Part shown: positions 1 to 8,801 of the stretch, one piece after another
How the letters are laid out: the number at the start of each line of letters is the position of its first letter
How positions within the stretch are numbered: position 1 is the first letter of the stretch
From: an uncultured Ruminococcus sp.
GTDB lineage: Bacteria > Bacillota > Clostridia > Oscillospirales > Acutalibacteraceae
NCBI GenBank assembly: GCA_902794395.1
Contig: CADBHB010000006.1
Coordinates: 1-64,000, forward strand
Direction: 5' to 3'
Length of the DNA: 64,000 nt
Notes under the pieces: model-generated
The model's database searches: none
The model's input: the letters and a program-made list of their open reading frames with translations, nothing else
Told to the model about the DNA's origin: nothing
Position numbers and translations under genes: made by a program

Positions 1-99
1 TGTGATAGCAGCGGTCAGAGTGGTTTTACCGTGGTCAACGTGGCCGATAGTACCAATGTTAACGTGCGGCTTATTTCTTTCAAATTTTTCTCTTGCCAT
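1..99 (-). CDS. tuf: Elongation factor Tu, N-terminal fragment
   Basis: Only the first 33 codons lie in the window; the gene runs off the left edge. The visible protein starts [20 protein letters not shown] and continues into the GTPase P-loop stretch [10 protein letters not shown], which is diagnostic for EF-Tu, the GTPase that delivers aminoacyl-tRNA to the ribosome. A strong ribosome site (reverse complement of ttttcctcc, about 106-114) precedes the ATG at 99. It is the last visible gene of the str operon, about 110 bp after fusA. Confidence 0.97.
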
Positions 100-211
100 T
101 GGAATTTTCCTCCTTAGTCTAGTAAATGAAGCTCATTTACATTATTTCTAATTATTATACCAAAAAATATCGAAAAAATCAATACTTTTTCAGGACATTC
201 TTACGATGAGA

Positions 212-2308
212 TCAGTCCTTTTTGCGGTCGCTCATAATCTTTTCGGCGATGTTCTTGGGAACCTCGGCATAGGTGTCGGGCTCCATGACATACTGGCCGC
301 GGCCCTGCGTCTTGGAACGCATGTCGGTAGCGTAGCCGAACATCTCGGAAAGCGGTACCTGAGCGGTAACGCGCTGAACGCCGTTGTCTGCCTCCATGCT
401 CTGGATCATACCGCGGCGGGAGTTGAGGTCGCCGATAACGTCGCCGAGGTATTCCTCGGGAGTGATTACGGAAACCTTCATAATGGGCTCAAGCAGAACG
501 GGGTCTGCCTTCTTCATAGCGCTCTTGAACGCCATTGAGCCCGCGATCTTAAACGCCATTTCAGACGAGTCGACCTCGTGGTAGGAGCCATCGTACAGCT
601 CGACCTTGACGTCAACTACATTGTAGCCGGCGACAACGCCGCTGAGCATAGCGCCCTGGATACCCTGGTCAACAGCGGGGATGTACTCCTTGGGGATCGC
701 ACCGCCGACAACGGAATTAACGAACTCATAGCCGTGATCCTTGTTCGGGAAGATGTTGATCTTAACATGGCCGTACTGACCCTTACCGCCTGACTGACGG
801 GCGTACTTCTCGTCAACGGAAGCCTCCTTGCGGATGGTCTCCTTGTAAGCGACCTGAGGAGCACCGATGTTCGCCTCTACCTTAAATTCACGGAGCAGAC
901 GGTCAACGATGATCTCGAGGTGAAGCTCACCCATACCTGCGATGATGGTCTGACCGGTCTCTTCGTCGGTGTAAGCCTTGAAGGTGGGGTCTTCCTCGGC
1001 GAGCTTGGCAAGCGCGATACCCATCTTCTCCTGACCGGCTTTGGTCTTGGGCTCGATGGCAACGCGGATAACAGGCTCGGGGAACTCCATGGACTCGAGG
1101 ATGATGGGGTGCTTTTCGTCGCAGAGAGTGTCACCTGTGGTGGTGTTCTTCAAGCCGACAGCGGCGGCGATGTCACCGCTGTAGCAGCAGTCGATATCCT
1201 TTCTGTCGTTGGCGTGCATCTGGAGAATACGTCCCATACGCTCTCTGTTGCCCTTGACAGAGTTGAAAACGGTGGTACCCGCATCGACCTTGCCCGAATA
1301 TACGCGGAAGAAGCAGAGCTTACCTACGAACGGGTCGGTGGCGATTTTAAACGCCAGCGCCGCAAAGGGCTCGTCGTCGGACGCGGGTCTTTCCTCTTCT
1401 TCGTCGTTGTCGGGGTTGGTACCCTTGATAGCGGGGATGTCTGTGGGAGCAGGCATGTAGTCGATCACCGCGTCGAGCATCATCTGCACACCCTTGTTGC
1501 GGTAAGAAGAACCGCAGGTCACGGGGACCATGGTGTTTTCGATGGTAGCCTTACGGATAACAGCCTTGATCTCGTCGATAGAGATCTCTTCGCCGCCGAA
1601 GTATTTTTCCATAAGCTCTTCGTCGAGCTCCGCAACGGACTCGATGAGCTTCTCGTGATACTCATCGGCGATAGCCTGCATATGCTCGGGGATCTCCTCC
1701 TCCGAGTAGTCGGTGCCGTCCTCGTTGTGATAGATCTCAGCCTTCATTGTCACAAGGTCAATGATGCCGGAGAAATCGCTTTCAGCGCCGATGGGCAGCT
1801 GAATGGGGACAGCGTTACATTTGAGTCTGTCCTTCATCATCTGAACAACATGGTAGAAGTCTGCGCCCATGATGTCCATTTTATTAACGTAAACCATTCT
1901 CGGTACGCCGTAGTTGTCAGCCTGACGCCATACAGTCTCAGACTGAGGCTCAACGCCGCCCTTTGCGCAAAGAACCGTTACAGAACCGTCGAGCACGCGC
2001 AGGGAACGCTCGACCTCAACGGTGAAGTCAACGTGTCCGGGGGTGTCGATGATGTTGATCCTGTGCTTTTTATACTGGTGCTTGCTGCCTTCCCAGAAAG
2101 CAGTGGTCGCAGCAGAAGTGATGGTGATGCCGCGCTCTTTTTCCTGCGCCATCCAGTCCATGGTGGAAGCGCCGTCGTGGGTCTCACCGATCTTATGGTT
2201 TACGCCGGTGTAGTACAGGATACGCTCAGTTGTGGTAGTCTTACCGGCATCGATGTGCGCCATGATACCGATATTTCTGGTCTGTTCAAGTGATACCTGT
2301 CTAGGCAT
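212..2308 (-). CDS. fusA: Elongation factor G
   Basis: A 698-residue translocase GTPase that moves tRNA and mRNA through the ribosome. The N-terminus carries the G1 P-loop [15 protein letters not shown] at about residue 17, the G3 motif DTPGHVDF near residue 88 and NKMD near 142, followed by the EF-G domains II-V, with [14 protein letters not shown] typical of domain III. Length matches the family. It starts at ATG 2308 with a GGAGGAA ribosome site, follows rpsG and precedes tuf on the same strand, the normal str operon order. No tetracycline-protection paralogue features were seen; this is the housekeeping gene. Confidence 0.99.
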   Translation of the reverse strand: MPRQVSLEQTRNIGIMAHIDAGKTTTTERILYYTGVNHKIGETHDGASTMDWMAQEKERGITITSAATTAFWEGSKHQYKKHRINIIDTPGHVDFTVEVERSLRVLDGSVTVLCAKGGVEPQSETVWRQADNYGVPRMVYVNKMDIMGADFYHVVQMMKDRLKCNAVPIQLPIGAESDFSGIIDLVTMKAEIYHNEDGTDYSEEEIPEHMQAIADEYHEKLIESVAELDEELMEKYFGGEEISIDEIKAVIRKATIENTMVPVTCGSSYRNKGVQMMLDAVIDYMPAPTDIPAIKGTNPDNDEEEERPASDDEPFAALAFKIATDPFVGKLCFFRVYSGKVDAGTTVFNSVKGNRERMGRILQMHANDRKDIDCCYSGDIAAAVGLKNTTTGDTLCDEKHPIILESMEFPEPVIRVAIEPKTKAGQEKMGIALAKLAEEDPTFKAYTDEETGQTIIAGMGELHLEIIVDRLLREFKVEANIGAPQVAYKETIRKEASVDEKYARQSGGKGQYGHVKINIFPNKDHGYEFVNSVVGGAIPKEYIPAVDQGIQGAMLSGVVAGYNVVDVKVELYDGSYHEVDSSEMAFKIAGSMAFKSAMKKADPVLLEPIMKVSVITPEEYLGDVIGDLNSRRGMIQSMEADNGVQRVTAQVPLSEMFGYATDMRSKTQGRGQYVMEPDTYAEVPKNIAEKIMSDRKKD

Positions 2309-2451
2309 AAATTCCTCCTAAAATTACAGCAGCGTTTTGTCGGCGACGCAACGCCGCGCACATCCCGCCCTTTGAAAGCCCTGAGCTGCTCAGAACCCGC
2401 GGCGGGGCAAAATTGCGGAGCATCTTAAAAATGATGACCGCAACAGTGATA

Positions 2452-2922
2452 TTACCATCTGTAGTGAGCGAAAGCCTTGTTGGCCTCTGCCATCTTGTGG
2501 GTGTCCTCGCGCTTTTTGAAGGCGCCGCCGGCGCTGTTTACAGCGTCGAGGATCTCGCCTGCGAGTCTTTCCTTCATGGTCTTTTCACTTCTGGCTCTGG
2601 AATAGGTCGAGATCCAGCGCAGACCCAGTGTCTGACGTCTTGCGGGACGGACCTCCATGGGGACCTGATAGGTGGCGCCGCCTACACGGCGAGCCTTTAC
2701 CTCGAGAACAGGCATAACGTTTTCCATTGCCTGCTCAAAAACCTCAAGCGGGTTGTTACCTGTCTTTTCAGCAATAATATCAAATGCGCCGTAAACGATT
2801 TTCTGGGCAACGCCCTTTTTGCCGTCGTACATGATGTTGTTGATCAGACGGGTCACTAATTTTGAATTATAAAGCGGATCGGGTAATACGTCACGCTTCG
2901 CAATAGAACCTCTTCTTGGCAC
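2452..2922 (-). CDS. rpsG: 30S ribosomal protein S7
   Basis: S7 nucleates the 30S head by binding the 3' domain of 16S rRNA. I place the start at GTG 2922 (protein begins [16 protein letters not shown], the first V read as Met). GGAGGG sits 7 nt upstream, and the product is then 156 residues, the usual S7 length. An upstream GTG at 2940 would add six residues but would put the ribosome site inside the reading frame, so I reject it. The family core [13 protein letters not shown] and the C-terminal [10 protein letters not shown] are present. Second gene of the str operon. Confidence 0.98.
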   Translation of the reverse strand: MPRRGSIAKRDVLPDPLYNSKLVTRLINNIMYDGKKGVAQKIVYGAFDIIAEKTGNNPLEVFEQAMENVMPVLEVKARRVGGATYQVPMEVRPARRQTLGLRWISTYSRARSEKTMKERLAGEILDAVNSAGGAFKKREDTHKMAEANKAFAHYRW

Positions 2923-2973
2923 TTTGCTTCCCTCCTTCACAATAATTGAGATATCATATACATTTTTGGGCGA

Positions 2974-3390
2974 TTACTTTTTCTTGGGACGTTTTGCACC
3001 GTACTTGGAACGGCTCTGCATACGTCCGTTAACGCCCTGCGCGTCAAGTGTACCGCGGACAATGTGGTAACGAACACCAGGCAAGTCCTTAACACGGCCG
3101 CCACGAATCAGAACCACGCTGTGCTCCTGAAGGTTGTGGCCGACGCCGGGGATGTAGGAACTGACTTCAATACCGTTAGAAAGTCTTACTCTGGCGATCT
3201 TTCTCAGCGCGGAGTTAGGCTTTTTGGGGGTAGCGGTCTTTACTGCAGTACAAACACCTCTTTTTTGCGGGGAGTTCTGGTTGATGGCAACTCTCTTTTT
3301 GGAGTTCCAGCCCTTAAGAAGAGCAGGCGCCTTCGCCTTCTTCTCAGAAACCTCTCTGCCCTTGCGTACCAACTGGTTAAAAGTAGGCAT
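2974..3390 (-). CDS. rpsL: 30S ribosomal protein S12
   Basis: S12 lies at the decoding centre of the 30S subunit and affects accuracy and streptomycin response. The 138-residue product starts [13 protein letters not shown] and contains [17 protein letters not shown] and the [11 protein letters not shown] segment, both in the conserved decoding loops, and ends in a lysine-rich tail. It has a GGAGGAAAA ribosome site and is the first gene of the str operon, about 100 nt downstream of a consensus promoter (3491-3519). Confidence 0.99.
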   Translation of the reverse strand: MPTFNQLVRKGREVSEKKAKAPALLKGWNSKKRVAINQNSPQKRGVCTAVKTATPKKPNSALRKIARVRLSNGIEVSSYIPGVGHNLQEHSVVLIRGGRVKDLPGVRYHIVRGTLDAQGVNGRMQSRSKYGAKRPKKK

Positions 3391-3490
3391 AGTTTTCCTC
3401 CTTTCCTTGGATATTAGAATTGATAAAGCGGTGAAGCCTGTCCGCCCCTACCTATAAAAGGGCGCACTTATGGCATATTCACGCTAGAAC

Positions 3491-3519
3491 ATTATAAACC
3501 ATACGCCGCTGTTTGTCAA
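3491..3519 (-). promoter_or_regulatory. Sigma-A promoter of the str operon
   Basis: On the minus strand TTGACA (3514-3519), a 17-nt spacer and TATAAT (3491-3496) form a perfect consensus promoter about 100 nt upstream of rpsL. This fits a highly expressed ribosomal operon. The leader of about 90 nt shows no obvious riboswitch. Confidence 0.9.
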
Positions 3520-3641
3520 GCGTTTTTTCGGCATGAACTGCGGTTTTTTCGCGCGCGCAAGCGCAAAACGGACGACTGCTTTCAGCCGTCGACCGTCACT
3601 CTCTTTATTCATGCTTTTCCGACCAACGCCGGAGCGAACAC

Positions 3642-3670
3642 AAAAAAGGTGCGCCGCAGAGCAGCGCACC
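3642..3670 (-). terminator. Rho-independent terminator after the membrane protein gene
   Basis: On the minus strand GGTGCGC (3664-3670) pairs with GCGCACC (3648-3654) and is followed by six T residues. It lies about 20 nt past the stop of the 217-residue membrane protein and separates it from the str operon promoter. The rest of 3520-3640 shows a second weaker hairpin and no credible gene. Confidence 0.85.
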
Positions 3671-3689
3671 CTTTAGATTTCACAAATGA

Positions 3690-4343
3690 TTATTTCTTCT
3701 TCTCGATGAGAGTCTTGGTCTTGACGATAGCGAAGATAACAAACGCCAGCAGGACGCCGGAAGCGATCCAAAGCAGCCAATACTGGCCAAACTGATTGAA
3801 AACTACTTCCTTGCCGTCTACCTTGTACTCCATGACGCAACCGGAGGCGTCGCCGGTGTTGGGCACGGGACGAACGTTCTGATTGACCTTCTCCCAGAAC
3901 TCTTCAACGTGGTTGGAGTCGTAGAAATAACGGATGATCTTATCGCCGACCTTGCCGTCGGGCTCGGGGCTGCGCAGATAAGAGAAGATAGTCATTACCG
4001 CCATGATGGAAGCGGGGATAGCGGCAAGCTTTGCCCTGTTCATCCACAGGAATGCGATACCGCAGATAACACAAAGGATAGCAACGGCAATAAAGCATCC
4101 CATTACCGCGCCGTTTTTGTAGTCGTTGGGCAGCATTTGGAACATGGTGTATTTGGTGGAGCTGTAGCTGGAAGTTGAGGCTACGCCGTGAATGTTGAAC
4201 ACCATACCGTACTCTTCAAACGGAATAAGCTCAAATACAGGCAGAACCAACATAAGGATGAAAACTGCGGGGAAAAGCAGCGTGCCGATGACTTTGACAT
4301 ACATCGGAGTGCTGTATCTTTTTGTCAAGATTGAAATATCCAT
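3690..4343 (-). CDS. Membrane protein of unknown function
   Basis: A 217-residue protein that I do not recognise. Hydrophobic segments, probably four, lie near residues 20-40 (LLFPAVFILMLVLPVF), 80-100 (GCFIAVAILCVICGIAFLW), 110-125 and 190-212, with polar stretches between and a lysine-rich C-terminus (KTKTLIEKKK). The start is ATG 4343 (MDISILTKRYS) with AGAGGTG just upstream. A longer frame to 4430 would begin inside the -35 box of its own promoter, so it is not used. It is monocistronic, between a promoter and a terminator, downstream of the maltodextrin operon; no functional link is visible. Confidence 0.8.
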   Translation of the reverse strand: MDISILTKRYSTPMYVKVIGTLLFPAVFILMLVLPVFELIPFEEYGMVFNIHGVASTSSYSSTKYTMFQMLPNDYKNGAVMGCFIAVAILCVICGIAFLWMNRAKLAAIPASIMAVMTIFSYLRSPEPDGKVGDKIIRYFYDSNHVEEFWEKVNQNVRPVPNTGDASGCVMEYKVDGKEVVFNQFGQYWLLWIASGVLLAFVIFAIVKTKTLIEKKK

Positions 4344-4401
4344 AACACACCTCTTAAATATACATTTGAATTGCCGCAAAAGCGTAATCCCTCTATTGAT
4401 G

Positions 4402-4430
4402 ATGATACCATAAACAGCAAGCCCTGTCAA
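4402..4430 (-). promoter_or_regulatory. Promoter of the 217-residue membrane protein
   Basis: Minus-strand TTGACA (4425-4430), 17-nt spacer and TATCAT (4402-4407), about 60 nt upstream of the chosen ATG at 4343. It makes this gene its own transcription unit and settles the start choice. Confidence 0.8.
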
Positions 4431-4534
4431 GGTATTTTTATGTAACTTTTATCAATTATGCGCAAAAAATCGAAAAAAATTGGTATTTTAGGATATCTGC
4501 GGAGATTGCGCTTCTGTGTGTTTATTTTGCTCGG

Positions 4535-6154
4535 TCAGCTCTTTGTACAGAGGACGACTGATGATAACGCGGGCAGCTTGAGCTTGCCGTCTTTAACGGC
4601 GGGAACATCCGCTTTCGCGGTTTGTCCGAAGAACAGCGCGACCTGCGGATCCTTCATCATTTCATCGGTGACGGTCAATGATTTTTCATCATCGGCGCTG
4701 AAATTGTGGATGACAAGCAGCTTGCTGCCCTCATGCTCGATGAAGTAGGCTCCCACAGCGCTGTCGTTGAAGCTGCACTGCGAGGTTATTCTGCCGCGCG
4801 CTATCGCGGGATAGCTGAGCTTGGCGGAAATCAGCGCCCGATAGTGGTTGAGCAGAGAGTTTTCGTCTGTGAGTTGCTGCTTTACACCGCCGTATTTCGG
4901 CTCAATGCTGGTTTTCTCGCCCTCGACGGAGATCGCCTGCGGATTATCGCTGTCGAAAACCATCGGCATGCGGTGATAGCGGTCGCTGCCGTTTTTGTCC
5001 GACTTCATGCCGATCTCCTCGCCGTAGTAGGTGAAGGAATTGCCCGGGACCAACATGTAGACGTTAGCGGCAAATTTTTCAGCCTCCAGACCCCTGCCCT
5101 CGAGCGCGTTCGCTATGCGCGTCTGGTCGTGGTTTGACAGGAAGACCGCGTTTATAAAATCGGATTTTACCTCGCTCATCTTGCTGTCGTAGCCCGAGAT
5201 CTTCTTTGCCAGTGACTGTCCCTCCGTAGTGGAAATAGACTGGACTATCTCACCCGTGCTCTGAGCAAAGCGGAACGCGAACAGGCTGTCGATGCCGCTG
5301 GCGTAATATTCCTTGATCTCGGAATCGTCCGACCAGTCCTCTCCGACGAGATATACGTCATCCTTAAGCTCGTGGCAGGTGTTGACGAACCAGGTCAGAA
5401 ACTCCACGCCGTCCGTGTGCTTGTTTTCAAAGTACTTCACCGCGTCGAGGCGGAAGCCGTCAACGCCGCGATCCAGCCAGAACTTAGCTATCTTTTTAAA
5501 CTCCTCCCGCGTTTTATCCGAGGAAAGGTTCCACTCGGGCATAGTTTCGGAGAAATTCGCCTCGCAGACATAGTCGCCGACATGGACCACCTTTGTATCC
5601 GCGGAGTAATAATCAGGCTCGTGGAACTCGAAGTACTGCGCGTCGCCGTCGAGCTTGCCGCGCTGCACCTCTTCGCAGGCGTTCAGGAAGAGCGGGTTTT
5701 TATAGGAAATATGATTAAGCACCAAATCGAGGATGATGTTGATGCCGCGGTTGTGGCACTCCTCTACCAGACGGTCGAAGTCGTCGATAGTACCGAACGA
5801 GGAATCGACATTGTAGTAGTCCTCCACGCTGTATTTGTGGTAGGATTCCGAGGGGGTGATTGGCGTCAGCCAAATTCCGTCGACGCCCAGATCCTCGCCG
5901 CCGGCGGGGTCGCCGTCGTTGAGGTAATCAAGGTGTTCGATGATACCCTGAAAATCACCCACGCCGTCGTTGTTGGAATCGGCGAAGGACTGGGTAAATA
6001 TCTGGTAAAAGTTGCGGTAATTATCGGTGGACGCCACCGGATCCGGAAGCTTTAGCTCCGTTTTAGCAGATTTTTTCTGTCCGGTGTCGCAGCCGGTCAG
6101 CACGCCGCCGCACAACAGAAGAGCGCACAATAATAATGAAAGTGTTTTTTTCAT
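4535..6154 (-). CDS. GH13 alpha-amylase family lipoprotein
   Basis: A 539-residue surface-anchored glycosidase of the alpha-amylase superfamily. The N-terminus MKKTLSLLLCALLLC ends in a lipobox (LTGC), so it is exported and lipidated. The four GH13 signatures are present: DLVLNHISY, GFRLDAVKYF (nucleophile Asp), LVGEDWSDD (acid/base Glu) and FLSNHDQTR (third Asp). The start is ATG 6154, with GGGGAAAGG upstream; a longer frame to 6217 is unlikely because it would add 21 residues before the signal peptide. It is the last gene of the maltodextrin operon and probably trims starch oligosaccharides outside the membrane for the importer. The exact substrate (alpha-amylase or oligo-1,6-glucosidase type) cannot be read from the motifs alone. 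Confidence 0.92.
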   Translation of the reverse strand: MKKTLSLLLCALLLCGGVLTGCDTGQKKSAKTELKLPDPVASTDNYRNFYQIFTQSFADSNNDGVGDFQGIIEHLDYLNDGDPAGGEDLGVDGIWLTPITPSESYHKYSVEDYYNVDSSFGTIDDFDRLVEECHNRGINIILDLVLNHISYKNPLFLNACEEVQRGKLDGDAQYFEFHEPDYYSADTKVVHVGDYVCEANFSETMPEWNLSSDKTREEFKKIAKFWLDRGVDGFRLDAVKYFENKHTDGVEFLTWFVNTCHELKDDVYLVGEDWSDDSEIKEYYASGIDSLFAFRFAQSTGEIVQSISTTEGQSLAKKISGYDSKMSEVKSDFINAVFLSNHDQTRIANALEGRGLEAEKFAANVYMLVPGNSFTYYGEEIGMKSDKNGSDRYHRMPMVFDSDNPQAISVEGEKTSIEPKYGGVKQQLTDENSLLNHYRALISAKLSYPAIARGRITSQCSFNDSAVGAYFIEHEGSKLLVIHNFSADDEKSLTVTDEMMKDPQVALFFGQTAKADVPAVKDGKLKLPALSSVVLCTKS

Positions 6155-6189
6155 TGTCTGTCTTACCTTTCCCCTGTTTAAGGAAAAGA

Positions 6190-6214
6190 GGGCGGCAGCC
6201 TTCGACTGCCGCCC
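6190..6214 (-). terminator. Leaky terminator-like hairpin between malG and the amylase
   Basis: Minus-strand arms GGGCGGCAG (6206-6214) and CTGCCGCCC (6190-6198) enclose a 7-nt loop and are followed by TCTTTTCCTT. The T-tract is interrupted, so partial termination or mRNA processing that lowers amylase expression relative to the importer is likely. Confidence 0.65.
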
Positions 6215-6243
6215 CAATGAGCATATTCGGTTGCGGGTCGGAA

Positions 6244-7122
6244 TTAACCCTTTACGCCGCCGGCGGTAACGCCTTCTACATAGTACTTCTGCATCTTCAA
6301 GAAGAGCAGGGTGATGGGAACCGCGACTACCACGGAACCGGCGAGGAACTGCTGATAGTAGGTGGTCTTGAAGTTGATGTCGATCATCTTCTGCAGACCG
6401 ATAGCTACCGTGTAGTTGTTGAACTTGTCGCCCATGATGATCTTAGCCAGAATAAAGTCTGTCCACGGACCGATGAACGAGGTCAATACGGTGTAAACAA
6501 CGATAGGCTTAGACATCGGGAGAATGATTTTCCAGAAGATCTGGTTTTTGGTTGCGCCGTCAATGGTCGCCGCTTCGTCGAGGGCGCGCGGGATGGTGTC
6601 GAAGAAGCCCTTGGAGATCTGGAAGCCCAGACCCGCGCCGCAGCTGTAGCAGAGAACCAAAGATACCAGCTGGCCGTTAAGACCCATGATCTTCAGCAGG
6701 TAATACATGGCGATCATGGTCATGAAGCCGGGGAACATACCGAGGATCATGGCAATGTTCATCAAAGTTTTACGGATGCCGAAACGCAGGCGGCTGAACG
6801 TATAACTTACCATGAGAACCGAGAGAGTGGAGATTACGCAGCTGCAAGCCGCGACCACAAGTGTGTTGAGGAACCAACGGGGGAAGTACAGGGAAGCCTG
6901 AACGTCCGCATTGGAGGAAGTTCCCGAGAACAGGTCGATGTAGTTTCTGAAGGTGAACTGTCTGGGAAGAATGTATCCGTTGCCGACGGGAGCGCCGTCC
7001 AGTCGGAAGGAGTGGAGCACCAGGTATGCAAAGGGCAATACCCAAATGATACACATGACGCCGAGGATCAGGTAGATGATACCGTTCGCAAGACCTCTTC
7101 TGAATTTATAGCTTTTTATCAT
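6244..7122 (-). CDS. Maltodextrin ABC transporter permease, MalG-like
   Basis: A 292-residue inner-membrane permease of the MalFG/CUT1 family with about six transmembrane helices. The EAA motif that docks the ATPase appears as EAATIDGATKNQIFWKIILP in the cytoplasmic loop near residue 190. It begins MIKSYKFRRGLANGIIYLIL and its ATG overlaps the malF stop by 4 nt (7119-7122), implying translational coupling. No MsmX-type ATPase is encoded here, so the importer must borrow one from elsewhere, as is common for CUT1 systems in Firmicutes. Confidence 0.94.
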   Translation of the reverse strand: MIKSYKFRRGLANGIIYLILGVMCIIWVLPFAYLVLHSFRLDGAPVGNGYILPRQFTFRNYIDLFSGTSSNADVQASLYFPRWFLNTLVVAACSCVISTLSVLMVSYTFSRLRFGIRKTLMNIAMILGMFPGFMTMIAMYYLLKIMGLNGQLVSLVLCYSCGAGLGFQISKGFFDTIPRALDEAATIDGATKNQIFWKIILPMSKPIVVYTVLTSFIGPWTDFILAKIIMGDKFNNYTVAIGLQKMIDINFKTTYYQQFLAGSVVVAVPITLLFLKMQKYYVEGVTAGGVKG

Positions 7123-8621
7123 GAGAACGCCTCCTCATCCTTCATAGACTTAGAATTGTTGTAGATAATCAGCGACAGGGTCGCGCAGATGACGAATACC
7201 AAGATACCGATTGCCGAGGCAAGACCGTAGTCTTTCTCCTGACCCATTGACAGGTTGTACAGCCATGTTACAAGGATGTCGGTGTAGCCCGCGTTGAAGT
7301 AGTTAGCGTTGTCGGGCTTACCGCCTGTCAGCAGGAAGATAACGTTGAAGTTATTGATGTTACCGACAAACTGCGTGATAAGCTGCGGGGTTGTAACGAA
7401 GATCATGTAAGGAAGGGTGATCTTGGTAAATGCCTGAACGGGTGAAGCGCCGTCGATACGGGCGGATTCGTAAAGGTCCTCCGGAATGTTCATCAAGATA
7501 CCGGACATTGAGAGGATGGTGTAAGGAATACCTACCCAGCAGTTGACGATGATTACCGTCAGACGCGCTACCCACGGCTGACCGCCGAGGAAGTTTACGT
7601 GCGGGTTGACGCCGCCGTTGAAGTGAGCGAGAAGCATGTTGAACGCACCGTCGTGCTCAGCCAGGATCTGGCTCATGAGCAGCAGGGATACGAACTGGGG
7701 AACCGCGATGGTGATAACGAACATGGTTCTGAAAACGCCCTTGAGCTTGATGCCCTTCTTGTTTATCATCAGAGCGACGATCAAACCGAGAATGTAGTTG
7801 GAGAAGGTAGCCGCGACCGCCCAGATAAGCGTCCAGCCCGCGATACCGAAGAAGGTCCTCGCTTTTCTGGCGTTATCTATGACGTTGAGCAGGTTTCCGA
7901 AGTTTTGCATGCCCACCCAGTCAAACAGGACGTTGTGCTTGTCGCCGTCGTAGTTGGTAAAGGCGATCAAGATCATAAAGATCAGCGGCAGGATGTTGAA
8001 TATCGAGATCATCAGGATCGGGAAGGAAAGGAGGGTGATGTGATACTTACCATCCAAAAATTCCTTCGCGTCTTCCTTGAGGCCGGTGGGCTTTTCGCCG
8101 TTAGCTCTCATTACCTGATGGCGATATGCGTCCTTGATGTTGGAGATGTAGATAGCGAAAACAACGATGGTAACAACGATGGTCAGGGTAGCATAAAGCA
8201 GGATCTGCATCGAGTTGTGACCCTGAACAACGTAGGTGTCGCCGTATTCATCTTCGAGCTGCTGCTGCTTGAGGAAGCCAAGCGAGGGAAGCAGATACAT
8301 CTGTTTTCCGCCGAAGAATACCATAAAGAGGACGTACAGCACTTCCACCAGGAAGAACAGTATTCCCTTGTAGTATTTACCCTTATGGAAATCACCGGCA
8401 CCGAAAACAAAATAAGAAAGTTTTGTTGCCCAGTCACCTTTAACAAAGGTGGTACCGTAGTTTTTGAAGCCTTTGCCTATGCCGACAAAGAAGTGAACAA
8501 TTGCCAGACCGAGACCCTTGAAGAACCGGGAAAGCGCTCCGGGCAGATTTTTGAAGAACTTCTTAAAGTTAAAGGCAAATCTCTGTAACGGATTGAGCTG
8601 TTTATATTCAACGTAAGTCAT
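7119..8621 (-). CDS. Maltodextrin ABC transporter permease, MalF-like
   Basis: A 500-residue permease. It is longer than usual because of an N-terminal extension of about 190 residues with two or three extra hydrophobic segments (such as YKGILFFLVEVLYVLFMVFF) before the conserved core. The EAA loop is present as ESARIDGASPVQAFTKITLP near residue 400. ATG 8621 is preceded by AAAGGAG. It overlaps malG by 4 nt and lies 180 nt after malE, the gap holding an internal promoter-like element and two sets of inverted repeats. It forms the membrane channel with MalG. Confidence 0.94.
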   Translation of the reverse strand: MTYVEYKQLNPLQRFAFNFKKFFKNLPGALSRFFKGLGLAIVHFFVGIGKGFKNYGTTFVKGDWATKLSYFVFGAGDFHKGKYYKGILFFLVEVLYVLFMVFFGGKQMYLLPSLGFLKQQQLEDEYGDTYVVQGHNSMQILLYATLTIVVTIVVFAIYISNIKDAYRHQVMRANGEKPTGLKEDAKEFLDGKYHITLLSFPILMISIFNILPLIFMILIAFTNYDGDKHNVLFDWVGMQNFGNLLNVIDNARKARTFFGIAGWTLIWAVAATFSNYILGLIVALMINKKGIKLKGVFRTMFVITIAVPQFVSLLLMSQILAEHDGAFNMLLAHFNGGVNPHVNFLGGQPWVARLTVIIVNCWVGIPYTILSMSGILMNIPEDLYESARIDGASPVQAFTKITLPYMIFVTTPQLITQFVGNINNFNVIFLLTGGKPDNANYFNAGYTDILVTWLYNLSMGQEKDYGLASAIGILVFVICATLSLIIYNNSKSMKDEEAFS

Positions 8622-8656
8622 ATAAGCTCTCCTTTAAAAAGTCAGAAATCTCTCTT

Positions 8657-8739
8657 ATTATAGCACACCAAACTAATAATGCATTTTACGTTTTCCTATA
8701 ATAAAACACATTATTCGTTTGGTGTTTTGAAAACGTAAA
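8657..8739 (-). promoter_or_regulatory. Interleaved inverted repeats with extended -10 element upstream of malF
   Basis: Two inverted repeats are interleaved. One has 17-nt arms at 8665-8681 and 8709-8725 (16 of 17 pair); the other has perfect 11-nt arms at 8685-8695 (TTTACGTTTTC) and 8729-8739 (GAAAACGTAAA). Directly next to them on the minus strand is TGCTATAAT (-10 hexamer 8657-8662), an extended -10 element without a good -35. This arrangement suggests an activator- or repressor-controlled internal promoter for malF, or two mutually exclusive RNA helices in the leader. Which of these applies is not decided by sequence. Confidence 0.6.
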
Positions 8740-8748
8740 GGGGATTAT

Positions 8749-8777
8749 GCAGGGCGCTTCACAAGGAAGCACCCTGC
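8749..8777 (-). other. Stable intercistronic hairpin after malE
   Basis: Arms 8749-8760 and 8766-8777 form a 12-bp stem (one G.U in the minus-strand RNA) with a 5-nt loop, 25 nt after the malE stop. No T-tract follows, so it is more likely a 3'-end stabiliser or processing site than a terminator. That would leave more malE than malF mRNA. Confidence 0.65.
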
Positions 8778-8801
8778 GTTGGATTTGATTTTCAACGAGA
8801 A

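Noticed and set aside
920-2293. Long open frame of 457 codons on the plus strand
   Set aside because: It is antisense to fusA, whose protein is unmistakable; the frame is kept open by the codon bias of fusA.
3484-3669. Minus-strand frame of 61 codons
   Set aside because: It overlaps the str promoter and the terminator of the next gene, and has no ribosome site.
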